A DNA stretch of 64,000 nucleotides from positions 46,916 through 110,915 of the IMG/VR virus record IMGVR_UViG_3300028384_001046. One strand, written 5' to 3'. Positions within the stretch are counted from its first letter, which is position 1, and every line of letters starts with the position of its first letter. This document shows, piece after piece, positions 33,310 to 42,045 of this stretch. Source of the DNA: a virus. The notes under the pieces are model-generated. The model saw only the letters and a program-made list of their open reading frames with translations. It was not told the DNA's origin and did no database searches. The position numbers were made by a program, and so were the translations under genes.

Positions 33310-33846
33310 ATGGTAAAAGAAAGTGGATTATCCAAGTGGGATAGAGAGATTAAAAATAAAAACTTTCTATCCCCAACTGGATTTAAATTTAGTTTGGAAA
33401 AGGCACCAAAGGTAGATTTCTTCTCCAATTCTGTTAACATCCCAGGCATTAATCTTGGTGTAGCTGTTCAATCTACTCCATTAAAGGATTTGATGATTCC
33501 TGGAGATAAGTTGGTTTACAACGATCTTACCATTCAGTTTATGGTAGATGAAAACTTAGAAAACTATTTGGAAATTCATGACTGGATGCGAGGTCTTGGA
33601 TATCCAGAAAGTATGTCAGAAGCATTGCCATTTGGACCTGTAGATCCCGTCATTGGTGCTTTTTCTGATGGAAGTCTACTCATCTATAATAGTAACTTTA
33701 ATCCGATATCGAAGGTAACTTTCAAAGACTTATTTCCAACATCATTATCATCTGTCGAATTTGATGCTAAGTCAACTGATATAAATTATATTATGGCATC
33801 AGCCACGTTTAAATATACAATTTTTGATATTGAGAGTTTGCTGTAG
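33310..33846 (+). CDS. gp3: Tail completion and sheath stabilizer gp3
   Basis: The protein has 178 residues (T4 gp3: 176). The match lies in VNIPGINLGVAVQST, YNDLTIQFMVDENLENYLEI, HDWMRGLGYP and SSVEFDAKSTDINYIMASAT, which parallel T4 gp3 (PIPGIRI, YDPLIVRFIVDEELKSWIGM, YEWM). gp3 caps the tail tube and sets tail length. The fold is related to gp19. In T4 gene 3 is elsewhere; its position after gp23 is usual for cyanophages. Confidence 0.85.
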   Translation: MVKESGLSKWDREIKNKNFLSPTGFKFSLEKAPKVDFFSNSVNIPGINLGVAVQSTPLKDLMIPGDKLVYNDLTIQFMVDENLENYLEIHDWMRGLGYPESMSEALPFGPVDPVIGAFSDGSLLIYNSNFNPISKVTFKDLFPTSLSSVEFDAKSTDINYIMASATFKYTIFDIESLL

Positions 33847-33847
33847 T

Positions 33848-34276
33848 ATGAATCTTGAAATGATTGAGAATCTTTGGGAACAAGATTCCAAAATTGATAA
33901 CGATGATCTTCACTTAGAGTCAACAAAAATTCCATCCTTACACTCGAAGTATTATAAAATCTATAATAATATTCTTGTTTTAAAAAAAGGGCAGGAAAAT
34001 AAATTCAAAGTGTTAAGAAAAGAAAAATGGGAGTATTACTCTGGTAAAGCAAAACCAGAAGTATATACAGAAAAACCATTTGACTTCAAGGTATTAAAAT
34101 CAGACATTGACAAATATCTTGATTCTGATGAAGATCTTATTAAATGTCTCACAAAAGTTGAATATTATCAAATTGAATTGGATTATCTTGAAAGTATTCT
34201 CAAGGTAATTTTAAACAGAACATACCAGATTAAAAACGCTATTGAATGGCAGAGGTTTATTAGAGGATATGACTGA
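33848..34276 (+). CDS. uvsY: Recombination mediator UvsY
   Basis: ATG 33848 follows the gp3 stop by one base; upstream in-frame codons would overlap gp3. The protein has 142 residues (T4 137). LHSKYYKIYNNILVLKKGQE, KEKWEYYSGKA and YYQIELDYLESILKVILNRT match T4 UvsY, including the YYSG motif. It ends AIEWQRFIRGYD. UvsY loads UvsX onto gp32-covered single-stranded DNA. It starts the replication and recombination block and overlaps uvsW. Confidence 0.85.
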   Translation: MNLEMIENLWEQDSKIDNDDLHLESTKIPSLHSKYYKIYNNILVLKKGQENKFKVLRKEKWEYYSGKAKPEVYTEKPFDFKVLKSDIDKYLDSDEDLIKCLTKVEYYQIELDYLESILKVILNRTYQIKNAIEWQRFIRGYD

Positions 34277-35732
34277 TTTAATCATTGAAAAGAAAAATGA
34301 GGTGTTTCTTAAGATTAAAGCAGAACCTCATGTAAATCAGGAACTATCAGATCATTTTACTTTTGACGTTCCTGGAGCAAAATTTATGCCCCAATATCGT
34401 AGTAAGTATTGGGATGGAAAGATACGATTATTCTCTACGGCAACTGGAGAAATTTATGTTGGTCTTTTGGATAAAGTATGTGCATGGGCAAAAAAATCCG
34501 ACTACTCTGTAAGTTTTAAAGACAATAAATTTTATGGAACTCCCTTTGAAAAGAATGACAATATCTCTAGGGAAGGTATAGAAGATTATATGAAATCAAT
34601 TTCCAAGCACACTCCTAGAGATTATCAAATTGAAGGAGTATATGATGCGCTTAGATATAATAGAAGGTTATTGATTTCTCCAACTGCTTCTGGAAAATCT
34701 TTGATGATTTATTCTATTGTTAGATATTCGATAGAAAAAGATAGAAAAGTTTTACTAGTTGTTCCTACTACATCATTAGTAGAACAGATGTATAAGGACT
34801 TTGAAGACTATGGATGGAATGCCCAACAGTATTGTTACAAGATATATGGAGGCAAAACTCGTATTGCCAAAAAGGATGTTGTTATCAGTACTTGGCAGTC
34901 TATCTACAAAATGGACCGTAAGTGGTTTGGTCAGTTTGATGTCATCATTGGTGATGAGGCACACCAGTTTAAATCCAAGTCTTTAGTTTCAATCATGTCC
35001 AAACTTTCGGATGCCAAGTATCGATATGGATTTACTGGAACTCTTGATGGATCACAAACACATAAATGGGTTTTGGAAGGATTATTTGGACCTAGTTATA
35101 AGATTACACAAACAGCGGAGTTAATTAAAAAGGGACATTTATCTAAACTTGATATTCGAGTTCTTTTACTAAAACACCCACCAAGGACATTTGATACTTA
35201 TGAAGATGAAATTCAATATATTATTTCACATAATCAGAGAACTAACTTTATTAAAAACTTAGCTTTAAGTTTAAAAGGAAATACTTTAATCTTATTCCAA
35301 AGAGTAGAATCTCATGGAAAAATTATTCATGAGTTAATAAATAATTCAGTTGATAATAATCGAAAAGTATTTTATGTTCATGGTGGTGTAGATGCTGAAG
35401 AACGTGAACAGGTAAGAGAAATTACCGAGAGGGAAATAAATTCTATTATTGTTGCTTCATATGGCACCTTCTCTACAGGCATCAATATCAAAAATTTACA
35501 TAACGTAGTTTTTGCTTCGCCTAGTAAATCAAGAATTAGAAATCTCCAATCGATTGGTAGAGTTCTAAGAAAAGGAAGCAATAAAGATAAAGCCATGCTT
35601 TACGATATTGCAGATGATATTACTTGTCAAGGGAAAAAAAACTACACTCTCAATCATTTAATCGAAAGAATTAAAATTTATACCGAAGAAGATTTTAATT
35701 ATGAATTTACCCAAATAAAATTAAAAAACTAA
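34269..35732 (+). CDS. uvsW: UvsW DNA/RNA helicase
   Basis: ATG 34269 overlaps the uvsY stop and begins MTDLIIEKKNEVFLKIKAEP; the upstream TTG 34242 is less likely. The protein has 487 residues. The N-terminal UvsW-specific domain shows GAKFMPQYRSKYWDGKIRLF. Superfamily 2 motifs follow: LISPTASGKSLMIY (I), IIGDEAHQFK (II), YGFTGTLDG (III), FSTGINIKNL (V) and QSIGRVLRKG (VI). In T4 UvsW unwinds branched DNA and R-loops and switches replication from origin- to recombination-dependent mode. Confidence 0.92.
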   Translation: MTDLIIEKKNEVFLKIKAEPHVNQELSDHFTFDVPGAKFMPQYRSKYWDGKIRLFSTATGEIYVGLLDKVCAWAKKSDYSVSFKDNKFYGTPFEKNDNISREGIEDYMKSISKHTPRDYQIEGVYDALRYNRRLLISPTASGKSLMIYSIVRYSIEKDRKVLLVVPTTSLVEQMYKDFEDYGWNAQQYCYKIYGGKTRIAKKDVVISTWQSIYKMDRKWFGQFDVIIGDEAHQFKSKSLVSIMSKLSDAKYRYGFTGTLDGSQTHKWVLEGLFGPSYKITQTAELIKKGHLSKLDIRVLLLKHPPRTFDTYEDEIQYIISHNQRTNFIKNLALSLKGNTLILFQRVESHGKIIHELINNSVDNNRKVFYVHGGVDAEEREQVREITEREINSIIVASYGTFSTGINIKNLHNVVFASPSKSRIRNLQSIGRVLRKGSNKDKAMLYDIADDITCQGKKNYTLNHLIERIKIYTEEDFNYEFTQIKLKN

Positions 35733-35733
35733 T

Positions 35734-36138
35734 ATGGAAGAAGAATTTTATGGAACAATAAAGTTAGTCAGCGGCGAAGAAATCTTTGCAGAAATTCTTC
35801 CAACAGAAGAAAATGGGAGAAGAGTTTTAGTTCTTAGTGATCCAGTTTCTATTGAATCAATATCAATTTCTTCAGGAGAAGGCCTGCGAATGATTCCTTG
35901 GATTAAAACAAATCCAAACGAAGGAATAGTAGTAATTCCAATGCAACATGTGATCACAGTTGTAGAAGCATCTGAAAAATCAGATGTAGTGGAGTCTTAC
36001 ATGAATTTTGTCAGATCAAAATTTAATAGACTGTATAAAAAACAAGGCAATGGAACAAAAGTATTCAAAACAACAGTAGAACAAGCTCGAAAAGAACTTG
36101 AAAAGATTTATAAGATAGAATCTAAAGAAGCTGAATAG
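35734..36138 (+). CDS. Sm-like protein, copy A
   Basis: The protein has 134 residues. The first 75 look like a single Sm/LSm barrel: FYGTIKLVSGEEIFAEILP, then VLVLSDPVSIESISIS, MIPWIKTNPNEGIVVIPMQH and VITVVEASE. The pattern (xLxxGexIxAei, dP..i, l.PWl, v.ip..hVitvvE) recurs in the proteins at 50370 and 50701. A basic C-terminal helix follows (YMNFVRSKFNRLYKKQGNGT). An Sm-like protein of presumed cyanophage origin has a published crystal structure; I cannot check identity with it. An RNA-binding ring is the natural hypothesis. The gene begins 1 base after the uvsW stop. Confidence 0.6.
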   Translation: MEEEFYGTIKLVSGEEIFAEILPTEENGRRVLVLSDPVSIESISISSGEGLRMIPWIKTNPNEGIVVIPMQHVITVVEASEKSDVVESYMNFVRSKFNRLYKKQGNGTKVFKTTVEQARKELEKIYKIESKEAE

Positions 36139-36147
36139 TGCTTCTGA

Positions 36148-36160
36148 ACTCTGGCAGAGT
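36148..36160. repeat. Inverted repeat upstream of the gene 55 promoter
   Basis: ACTCTG-G-CAGAGT is a perfect 6-base inverted repeat 31 bases before the -35 element of the gp55 promoter and 9 bases after the stop of the Sm-like gene. No T run follows, so a regulator site or an RNA processing hairpin is possible. Confidence 0.4.
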
Positions 36161-36191
36161 AATCATACACAAAATATAGAGCCTTGTCAAG

Positions 36192-36220
36192 TTGTCAGTT
36201 TCTGCACTTCATGATACAAT
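36192..36220 (+). promoter_or_regulatory. Sigma-70-type promoter before gene 55
   Basis: TTGTCA (-35), a 17-base spacer and TACAAT (-10) lie 27 bases before the gp55 ATG. The gap of 108 bases after the Sm-like gene also holds the inverted repeat ACTCTG-G-CAGAGT at 36148-36160. AGGAG at 36233 is the ribosome site. The promoter would allow early expression of the late sigma factor by host polymerase. Confidence 0.65.
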
Positions 36221-36246
36221 ATTAATATTTACAGGAGATCAATGAA

Positions 36247-36720
36247 ATGGCTGCTAGAAAGAGGTCTGAACATTATGTAAACAACAAAGAATTTTTGTAT
36301 GCTATTGTTCAGTATAAGAAAGATGTAAAGGATGCTGAGGAAGCAGGTCAACCAAAACCTCGCATCACAAATTATCTTGGGGAATGCTTTTTGAAGATTG
36401 CAACCCACCTATCCTACAAACCAAACTTTGTTAATTACATGTTTCGTGAGGACATGATTTGTGATGGTATTGAAAACTGCGTTCAGTATATTCACAATTT
36501 TAATCCAGAAAAATCTACCAATCCCTTTGCTTACTTCACTCAGATTATTCACTACGCTTTTCTGAGACGTATTCAAAAAGAGAAGAAGCAGATGGAAATC
36601 AGAACCAAGATTCTTGAGAGATCTGGTTATGATGAAGTATTTACAGTCGATGATGACCATGGTAACTCTTTCGAGTATAATAGTATTAAAGACACCATTC
36701 AGTCTAAGATGTATCAATGA
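36247..36720 (+). CDS. gp55: Late-transcription sigma factor gp55
   Basis: The protein has 157 residues (T4 185). HYVNNKEFLYAIVQYKKDV, FREDMICDGIENCVQYIHNF, STNPFAYFTQIIHYAFLRRI and QKEKKQMEIRTKI match T4 gp55 ([54 protein letters not shown]). It is a minimal region-2-like sigma factor that directs host RNA polymerase to TATAAATA late promoters, which are abundant in this window. The C-terminal 30 residues of T4 gp55 that bind the sliding clamp are shortened here. Confidence 0.9.
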   Translation: MAARKRSEHYVNNKEFLYAIVQYKKDVKDAEEAGQPKPRITNYLGECFLKIATHLSYKPNFVNYMFREDMICDGIENCVQYIHNFNPEKSTNPFAYFTQIIHYAFLRRIQKEKKQMEIRTKILERSGYDEVFTVDDDHGNSFEYNSIKDTIQSKMYQ

Positions 36721-37760
36721 AGATTGCGATTATTACGGACACGCATTATGGTTGTAGGCGGTCGTCTAAGGCTTTTCATGATTATTTTCAAAAATTTTAT
36801 GATGACATTTTCTTTCCTTACATAAAGGAAGAAGGAATCACTCATTGTATTCATATGGGTGATGCTTTTGATAATAGAAAAAGTATTGATTTTTGGGCTC
36901 TTGATTGGGCTAGAACAAATGTATATGATAAATTTAGAGATCTTGGTGTGAAGGTCTGGCAACTTGCAGGCAATCATGATACATATTTCAAAAATACTAA
37001 TGAAGTCAATTCTATTGATTCTCTTCTGAAAGATTATGATAATCTAATTCCGATTTCATCTCCTGGTGAATATGATATTGATGGATTCAAAGCTTTCATG
37101 ATTCCTTGGATTTGTGATGATAATTTGGAAGAAACGAAGAAAAAAATAGATAAAACAAAAATCAAAGTTGCTTTTGGTCATCTTGAAATCAATGGGTTTC
37201 AACTGTATCCTGGGTGCGTTCAACAGGGGGGTATCGATAAAGAACTGTTCAAGAAGTTTCAGTTAGTATTTTCTGGGCATTATCATACTCGTAGTAATGA
37301 TGGACAAGTATATTACCTTGGCAATCCATATCAAATGTATTGGAATGATGTTGGTGACATTCGTGGATTTAATGTGATTGACACTGAAACTTATGAAATG
37401 GAGTTCATTCAAAATCCATATACAATGTTTGAAAAGGTTTACTACGATGATACTCCCTCCGAACTTTTCAAAGCCCATCTATACGAAAATAAGATTGTCA
37501 AATTAATTGTTAGGAAAAAAACAGATCAAAAAAAATTCGATAAATTTGTAGATAAACTTCTCAAATCCAAAGCAATTGATATTAAGATTATTGAATCTTT
37601 GGATGTCAATGATTCGGAGGTTGATTTTAATGGAGATGCTGTAGAAGACACACTAACACTTCTCAATAAATATATTGAAGACTCGGACTTTGATCTTAGT
37701 AAAAGTCGAGTAAAGGACTTGCTTCGTGAAGTCTATCTTGAAGCTTGCGAAATGGAGTAA
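36717..37760 (+). CDS. gp47: Recombination endonuclease subunit gp47 (Mre11-like)
   Basis: The protein has 347 residues (T4 339). It shows the metallophosphoesterase motifs in order: ITDTHYGCRR, HMGDAFDNRKSIDFWA, LAGNHDTYFKN, FGHLEINGFQ and FSGHYHTRSN. With gp46 it forms the SbcCD/Mre11-Rad50-type nuclease that resects DNA ends for recombination-dependent replication. It overlaps gp55 (ATGA). gp46 follows after one small gene. Confidence 0.95.
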   Translation: MKIAIITDTHYGCRRSSKAFHDYFQKFYDDIFFPYIKEEGITHCIHMGDAFDNRKSIDFWALDWARTNVYDKFRDLGVKVWQLAGNHDTYFKNTNEVNSIDSLLKDYDNLIPISSPGEYDIDGFKAFMIPWICDDNLEETKKKIDKTKIKVAFGHLEINGFQLYPGCVQQGGIDKELFKKFQLVFSGHYHTRSNDGQVYYLGNPYQMYWNDVGDIRGFNVIDTETYEMEFIQNPYTMFEKVYYDDTPSELFKAHLYENKIVKLIVRKKTDQKKFDKFVDKLLKSKAIDIKIIESLDVNDSEVDFNGDAVEDTLTLLNKYIEDSDFDLSKSRVKDLLREVYLEACEME

Positions 37761-37762
37761 AG

Positions 37763-38035
37763 ATGTTCATTCTATCACTCTCGGGACATGAAGGAGAAGG
37801 TGCTTATTCGTTGGAAGATGACGAAGGCATTAAACAACTTTACATGTTTGAGGAAGAGGATGATGCTGAAAGATATGCAGGACTTTTAGAAGCCGATGAT
37901 TATCATAAATTATCCGTTGTTGAAATTGATGAAGAACTTGCCATCGAAGCTTGCAACAGGTATAATTATAAGTACATAATCGTGACACCCGAAGATATAG
38001 TATTCCCTCCGTATGATAGTATTTCAGAAGATTAG
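37763..38035 (+). CDS. DUF3110 family protein
   Basis: ATG 37763 comes 2 bases after the gp47 stop. The protein has 90 residues. The segment LYMFEEEDDAERYAGLLEAD, followed by VVEIDEELAIEACNRYNYKY, matches the DUF3110 family known from cyanobacteria (VVLMFE.EDDA.RYA.LLEAQDFP...VE.ID.EEI..FC). The function of the family is unknown. It was probably taken from a host. It overlaps the start of gene 46 by 23 bases, so it is inserted within the gp47-gp46 pair and likely co-translated with it. Confidence 0.7.
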   Translation: MFILSLSGHEGEGAYSLEDDEGIKQLYMFEEEDDAERYAGLLEADDYHKLSVVEIDEELAIEACNRYNYKYIIVTPEDIVFPPYDSISED

Positions 38036-39728
38036 GTGGAAAAACTTTCTTTCTACAGGAAATAACTTCAATGATATTGATTTTAGAAAGTCTCCAACAA
38101 CACTTATTGTTGGATCGAATGGTGCTGGAAAATCTACAATTTTAGACGCTCTTACTTTTGTCTTATACAATAAGCCGTTTAGGAAAGTAAACAAGAGTCA
38201 ACTAGTAAACAGTGTTAACGAAAAAGATTGCATTGTTGAAATTGAATTTGATATCAATGATAGATCTTATAAAGTTATTAGGGGCATCAAACCTAATGTG
38301 TTTGAGATTCACTGTAATGGAGAATTATGGAACCAGGACGCATCTGCTCTTGACCAACAAAAACATTTAGAAGATAATATTTTAAAGTTAAACTATAAGT
38401 CTTTCACTCAAACAGTTATTCTTGGTTCAGCTACTTTTGTTCCATTTATGCAACTCAGTTCTTCTCACAGGAGAGATATTGTTGAGGATCTTTTGGACAT
38501 TAAGATTTTTTCTGGCATGGGAAAAATTCTTGCTGATAGAATGAGACAGATAAAACAAGATATTCGAGATCTGTCACTTCAAAAAGATTTGGTGGAAGAA
38601 AAAATTTCCATGCAAAAAAACTTTATTAAAGACCTAGATGAGAGAGGTAAGGTTAATATTGAGAATAAGAAGTCTAAAATTGAAGCGTTGTCAAAAGATA
38701 TTGACAACTTGATGGGGGATAACCGTACACTCAATGAAAATATTAGAGATGTGTATCAACCACAACTTCAAGAACTGAGTGACCCCACAAAATCTCTCAG
38801 GAGGATGAATGGAGTCAAAGCAAAACTGGAACAAAAGATACAAAACATAACCAAAGAACATAAGTTTTTCAAGGATAATTCGGTTTGTCCCACCTGTGGA
38901 CAGGATATTGAGGAACAGTTTCGTGTAAATAAAGTAGGAGAGATTGAAGATCAAGTACAAGAAATTAATACGGCATACAAAGCACTCAAGAAAACTATCT
39001 CTGAAGAACAGGATAGGGAGAAAGAGTTTGCTCAGCTCTCTAAGTTGATCTCTGACAAAACGCATGACATCTCTACTAACAATACTAAAATCTCTGAATA
39101 TCAAAAACAAACCAGAAGTTTGGAATCTGAAATTCAAGAGATTGCCTCGCAAATTGCAAACAGAAATTCTGAGAGAGATGCCCTTAAAAAGTTAGAAAAG
39201 GAACTTAAGTCGGTAGAGAAGAACAAGTCCGAACAGACAGAAAGTGTTTCCTATCTAGATTTTGCTCATTCCCTTATGAAGGATAACGGAGTTAAATCTA
39301 AGATCATTAAAAGATATCTCCCAGTGATGAATAAGCAGATCAATATGTATCTGCAACAAATGGATTTCTATATCAACTTTACATTGGATGAGGAATTTAA
39401 GGAGAATGTCAAGTCTCCTATTCATGAGAACTTTAGTTATGATTCCTTTTCCGAAGGCGAAAAAATGAGAATTGATCTTGCTCTTCTGTTTACTTGGAGA
39501 GATATTGCCAAGATGAAGAATTCATCATCTACAAATCTTCTTATCTTGGATGAGATCTTTGATAGTTCTTTGGATGGAACTGGAACAGACGAGTTTACAA
39601 AGATTGTGAGATATGCTATTAAAGATGCAAATGTGTTTGTCATTTCACATAATACTCAGGATCTTCAAGACAGATTTGATAGTATGATTACCTTTAGTAA
39701 GATAAACGGATTCTCAAAAGTCAGTTGA
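38013..39728 (+). CDS. gp46: Recombination endonuclease subunit gp46 (Rad50-like)
   Basis: The protein has 571 residues (T4 560). It opens with the typical IRWKNFLSTGNNFNDIDF and LIVGSNGAGKSTILDALTFV (Walker A). A coiled coil carries the zinc hook CPTCGQD at about residue 294. The C-terminus has SEGEKMRIDLALLFTWRD (ABC signature) and LLILDEIFDSSLDG (Walker B). It pairs with gp47 in end resection. The start overlaps the DUF3110 gene. Confidence 0.95.
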   Translation: MIVFQKIRWKNFLSTGNNFNDIDFRKSPTTLIVGSNGAGKSTILDALTFVLYNKPFRKVNKSQLVNSVNEKDCIVEIEFDINDRSYKVIRGIKPNVFEIHCNGELWNQDASALDQQKHLEDNILKLNYKSFTQTVILGSATFVPFMQLSSSHRRDIVEDLLDIKIFSGMGKILADRMRQIKQDIRDLSLQKDLVEEKISMQKNFIKDLDERGKVNIENKKSKIEALSKDIDNLMGDNRTLNENIRDVYQPQLQELSDPTKSLRRMNGVKAKLEQKIQNITKEHKFFKDNSVCPTCGQDIEEQFRVNKVGEIEDQVQEINTAYKALKKTISEEQDREKEFAQLSKLISDKTHDISTNNTKISEYQKQTRSLESEIQEIASQIANRNSERDALKKLEKELKSVEKNKSEQTESVSYLDFAHSLMKDNGVKSKIIKRYLPVMNKQINMYLQQMDFYINFTLDEEFKENVKSPIHENFSYDSFSEGEKMRIDLALLFTWRDIAKMKNSSSTNLLILDEIFDSSLDGTGTDEFTKIVRYAIKDANVFVISHNTQDLQDRFDSMITFSKINGFSKVS

Positions 39729-39743
39729 AGAACTGTCCATGGG

Positions 39744-39768
39744 GGCATGGACCATGCCTTGGTATGAT
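39744..39768 (+). promoter_or_regulatory. Inverted repeat and extended -10 promoter before the VWA gene
   Basis: In the 69-base gap after gp46, GGCATGG-A-CCATGCC (39744-39758) is a perfect 7-base inverted repeat. Right after it comes TGGTATGAT (39760-39768), an extended -10 element. No good -35 is seen, as expected for extended -10 promoters. The repeat would sit where a regulator could block polymerase. This is inferred from sequence only. Confidence 0.35.
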
Positions 39769-39797
39769 GTATAGTATATGCATACGAGACAACTTCC

Positions 39798-41963
39798 ATG
39801 GTCAACTACGAAGTCAAGGGACAACTTGCAAAGCTTCTTGCAACTGAAGATCTCATCATTGAGAACAGGACAGTCTCTACTGCATCCTTTGATGTTCGTA
39901 GGAGAGTTCTTACTCTTCCGTTGTGGGAACGTGCTTCTACGACCGTATATGATCTTCTTGTGGGTCATGAAGTAGGACACGCTTTATATACACCAGATAC
40001 TAATTGGAAACTGAAATATCCTGATCTTCCTGGCAGTTTTGTCAATGTTTTGGAAGACTCTAGGGTAGAGAGACTGATCAAGAGGAAGTTTCCTGGGATG
40101 ACCAAAACTTTTTATCGTGGATATTATCATCTCTCTGACCAAGATTTCTTTGGGATTGATGATGAAGATGTTGACTCCATGTCTTTCATGGATCGCATCA
40201 ATCTTTATATCAAAATCGGTAACTTTATTGATATAAACTTCACTGAAAATGAAAAGAGCCTTGTCTCAGAAGTTGAGCGCACTGAAACATTTGAAGAAGT
40301 TCTAGAACTTTCTTTCAAAATCTTTAAATATTTGAAAGAAATGGAAGTAAAATCTCCTCCTCAAGTTGAGACTCCTGCTGGTAATAAACAGGGTGATGTA
40401 GAGGACACACCTTCCCCCCAAAGTTCTCCTGAAGGTTCTAATGATAAAGATGATAAATCTGATTCTGAATCGGAATCTGATAATGACTTTAGCGAGTTTA
40501 CTAATGAGATCCCAGAAGAACCTAGGGGTGGTTCTGAGTTTGATACAGTTACTGATAAGAACTTCGATGATGCCGTCGAAGAATTGAATAGTGACTATCC
40601 ATCTCGTCGCGATATTAATTACTTGGAGACCCCAGAAGTTAAAATTGACAATGTAATTGCAAAAAATTCTGAGATTCATGAGACTCTGAATAATTTTTAT
40701 GAAATTACTTTTCAAATGAGAAAAAATGAGTATGGGGTAGAAGTTGCTAATGAAATCTTTTCTGGAGTAGATAATGAGTACCTACTCTTCAAAAAACAAT
40801 CACAGAAAGAAGTCAACTACCTCGTCAAAGAATTTGAGTGCCGTAAAGCCGCAGACTCTTATGCTCGTGCTGCTGTTAGTAGGACTGGAGTTCTTGATAC
40901 AGGGAAGTTACATACTTATCGATACAATGAAGACCTGTTCAAAAAAGTAACAACTATTGCTGACGGCAAGAATCATGGTCTAGTGTTTGTTCTAGACTGG
41001 TCTGGATCTATGTCCGATGTCCTTATGGATACAGTGAAGCAACTATATAACCTGATTTGGTTTTGTAAAAAAGTCAACATTCCTTATGAGGTATATGCTT
41101 TCACCAATCATTGGGCTTCTTGGAAACGTGATAATGATGGACATTATCAAGATCCTGAAGATCATGTGGATGAGAAAATTGAAAATCAATTCCATATTTC
41201 TCCCGACTTTCACATGATGAATGTTCTCTCTAGTAAAGTTCGATCTTCTGATTTTGAGAATCAGATGAAAAACTTCTATCGACTTGCGTATAGTGCTGAT
41301 TCCAGGGGATATCGATGGGGTGGTGCTAGTTATCAAATTCCTGCACAACTTTCTCTTTCTGGAACTCCTTTGCATGAAGCTCTGATCTCCTTAAATGCAA
41401 TTCTCCCGCAGTTCAAAAAATTTACGGGGGTGGATAAAATGCATACTATTATCCTTACCGATGGTGAAGCTCCTCCTTTGAAATATCACCGAATGATTTC
41501 TTATAATGAACGGAAACCTTTCTGGGGATTGCGTCAGGTTTATATGGAGGATTTTATCCGAGACCGCAAAACTGGAAACTCATTTAGGATTGATCATCCT
41601 TATCATGGTCTTACTACTGCTCTTTTAAATCAGCTGCGAGTTCGATTTCCTCAAACCAGCTTTATTGGTATGCGACTTCTTTCTCCTAGAGATGCAAGTG
41701 CTTTTATCCGCCGATTTATTACAAATTGTGGAGAGTCGGAAAAACTGATTGCTCAATACAAGAAAGATAGGTCTTTCTCTATGGTTGATGTTGGTTATCA
41801 AACATACTTTGGTCTTTCTTCATCTGCCCTCAATTCTGACTCTTCTTTTGAAGTAAATGAAGACGCTACGAAAGCTCAGATTAAATCCGCTTTCAAAAAA
41901 TCTTTGTCTGCTAAAAAGATGAATAAAAAAATTCTTGGAGAGTTTATTTCTCTGATTGCCTAA
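39798..41963 (+). CDS. HExxH metalloprotease-like/VWA domain protein (CobT-like)
   Basis: The protein has 721 residues. The N-terminal region has VGHEVGHALYTP, an HExxH zinc motif, with a downstream NVLEDSRVERLIKRKFPGM that could give the third ligand. Residues 185-250 are an acidic Ser/Asp/Glu linker. The C-terminal half is a von Willebrand A domain: GLVFVLDWSGSMSDVLMDTV (MIDAS DxSxS), a Thr/Gly region around YRWGGASYQIP, and HTIILTDGEAPP. This layout occurs in CobT-type partners of MoxR/CobS ATPases, and a CobS-like ATPase follows 82 bases later. No ribosome site is clear before ATG 39798. The HExxH suggests proteolysis or a structural zinc, not proven. Confidence 0.7.
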   Translation: MVNYEVKGQLAKLLATEDLIIENRTVSTASFDVRRRVLTLPLWERASTTVYDLLVGHEVGHALYTPDTNWKLKYPDLPGSFVNVLEDSRVERLIKRKFPGMTKTFYRGYYHLSDQDFFGIDDEDVDSMSFMDRINLYIKIGNFIDINFTENEKSLVSEVERTETFEEVLELSFKIFKYLKEMEVKSPPQVETPAGNKQGDVEDTPSPQSSPEGSNDKDDKSDSESESDNDFSEFTNEIPEEPRGGSEFDTVTDKNFDDAVEELNSDYPSRRDINYLETPEVKIDNVIAKNSEIHETLNNFYEITFQMRKNEYGVEVANEIFSGVDNEYLLFKKQSQKEVNYLVKEFECRKAADSYARAAVSRTGVLDTGKLHTYRYNEDLFKKVTTIADGKNHGLVFVLDWSGSMSDVLMDTVKQLYNLIWFCKKVNIPYEVYAFTNHWASWKRDNDGHYQDPEDHVDEKIENQFHISPDFHMMNVLSSKVRSSDFENQMKNFYRLAYSADSRGYRWGGASYQIPAQLSLSGTPLHEALISLNAILPQFKKFTGVDKMHTIILTDGEAPPLKYHRMISYNERKPFWGLRQVYMEDFIRDRKTGNSFRIDHPYHGLTTALLNQLRVRFPQTSFIGMRLLSPRDASAFIRRFITNCGESEKLIAQYKKDRSFSMVDVGYQTYFGLSSSALNSDSSFEVNEDATKAQIKSAFKKSLSAKKMNKKILGEFISLIA

Positions 41964-41965
41964 AA

Positions 41966-42028
41966 CCAGTCAGGAAACTGGCACAAAATCCCAAGACACA
42001 CTGGGTTTTTCTCAGTATATTGTATACA
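41966..42028 (+). promoter_or_regulatory. Intergenic region with inverted repeats and possible promoter before cobS
   Basis: The gap between the VWA gene and cobS holds CCAGT-N6-ACTGG (41966-41981), then CCCA-N8-TGGG followed by five T (41990-42010), a weak terminator candidate. After it AAGACA (41993), a 17-base spacer and TATATT (42016-42021) make a weak sigma-70-type promoter; TATACA at 42023 is an alternative -10. All calls are low confidence. Confidence 0.25.
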
Positions 42029-42045
42029 TACCAATGAGGTTTCAA

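Noticed and set aside
41990-42010. Firm terminator between the VWA gene and cobS
   Set aside because: The CCCA/TGGG stem is only four pairs with an eight-base loop; kept only as a weak element.
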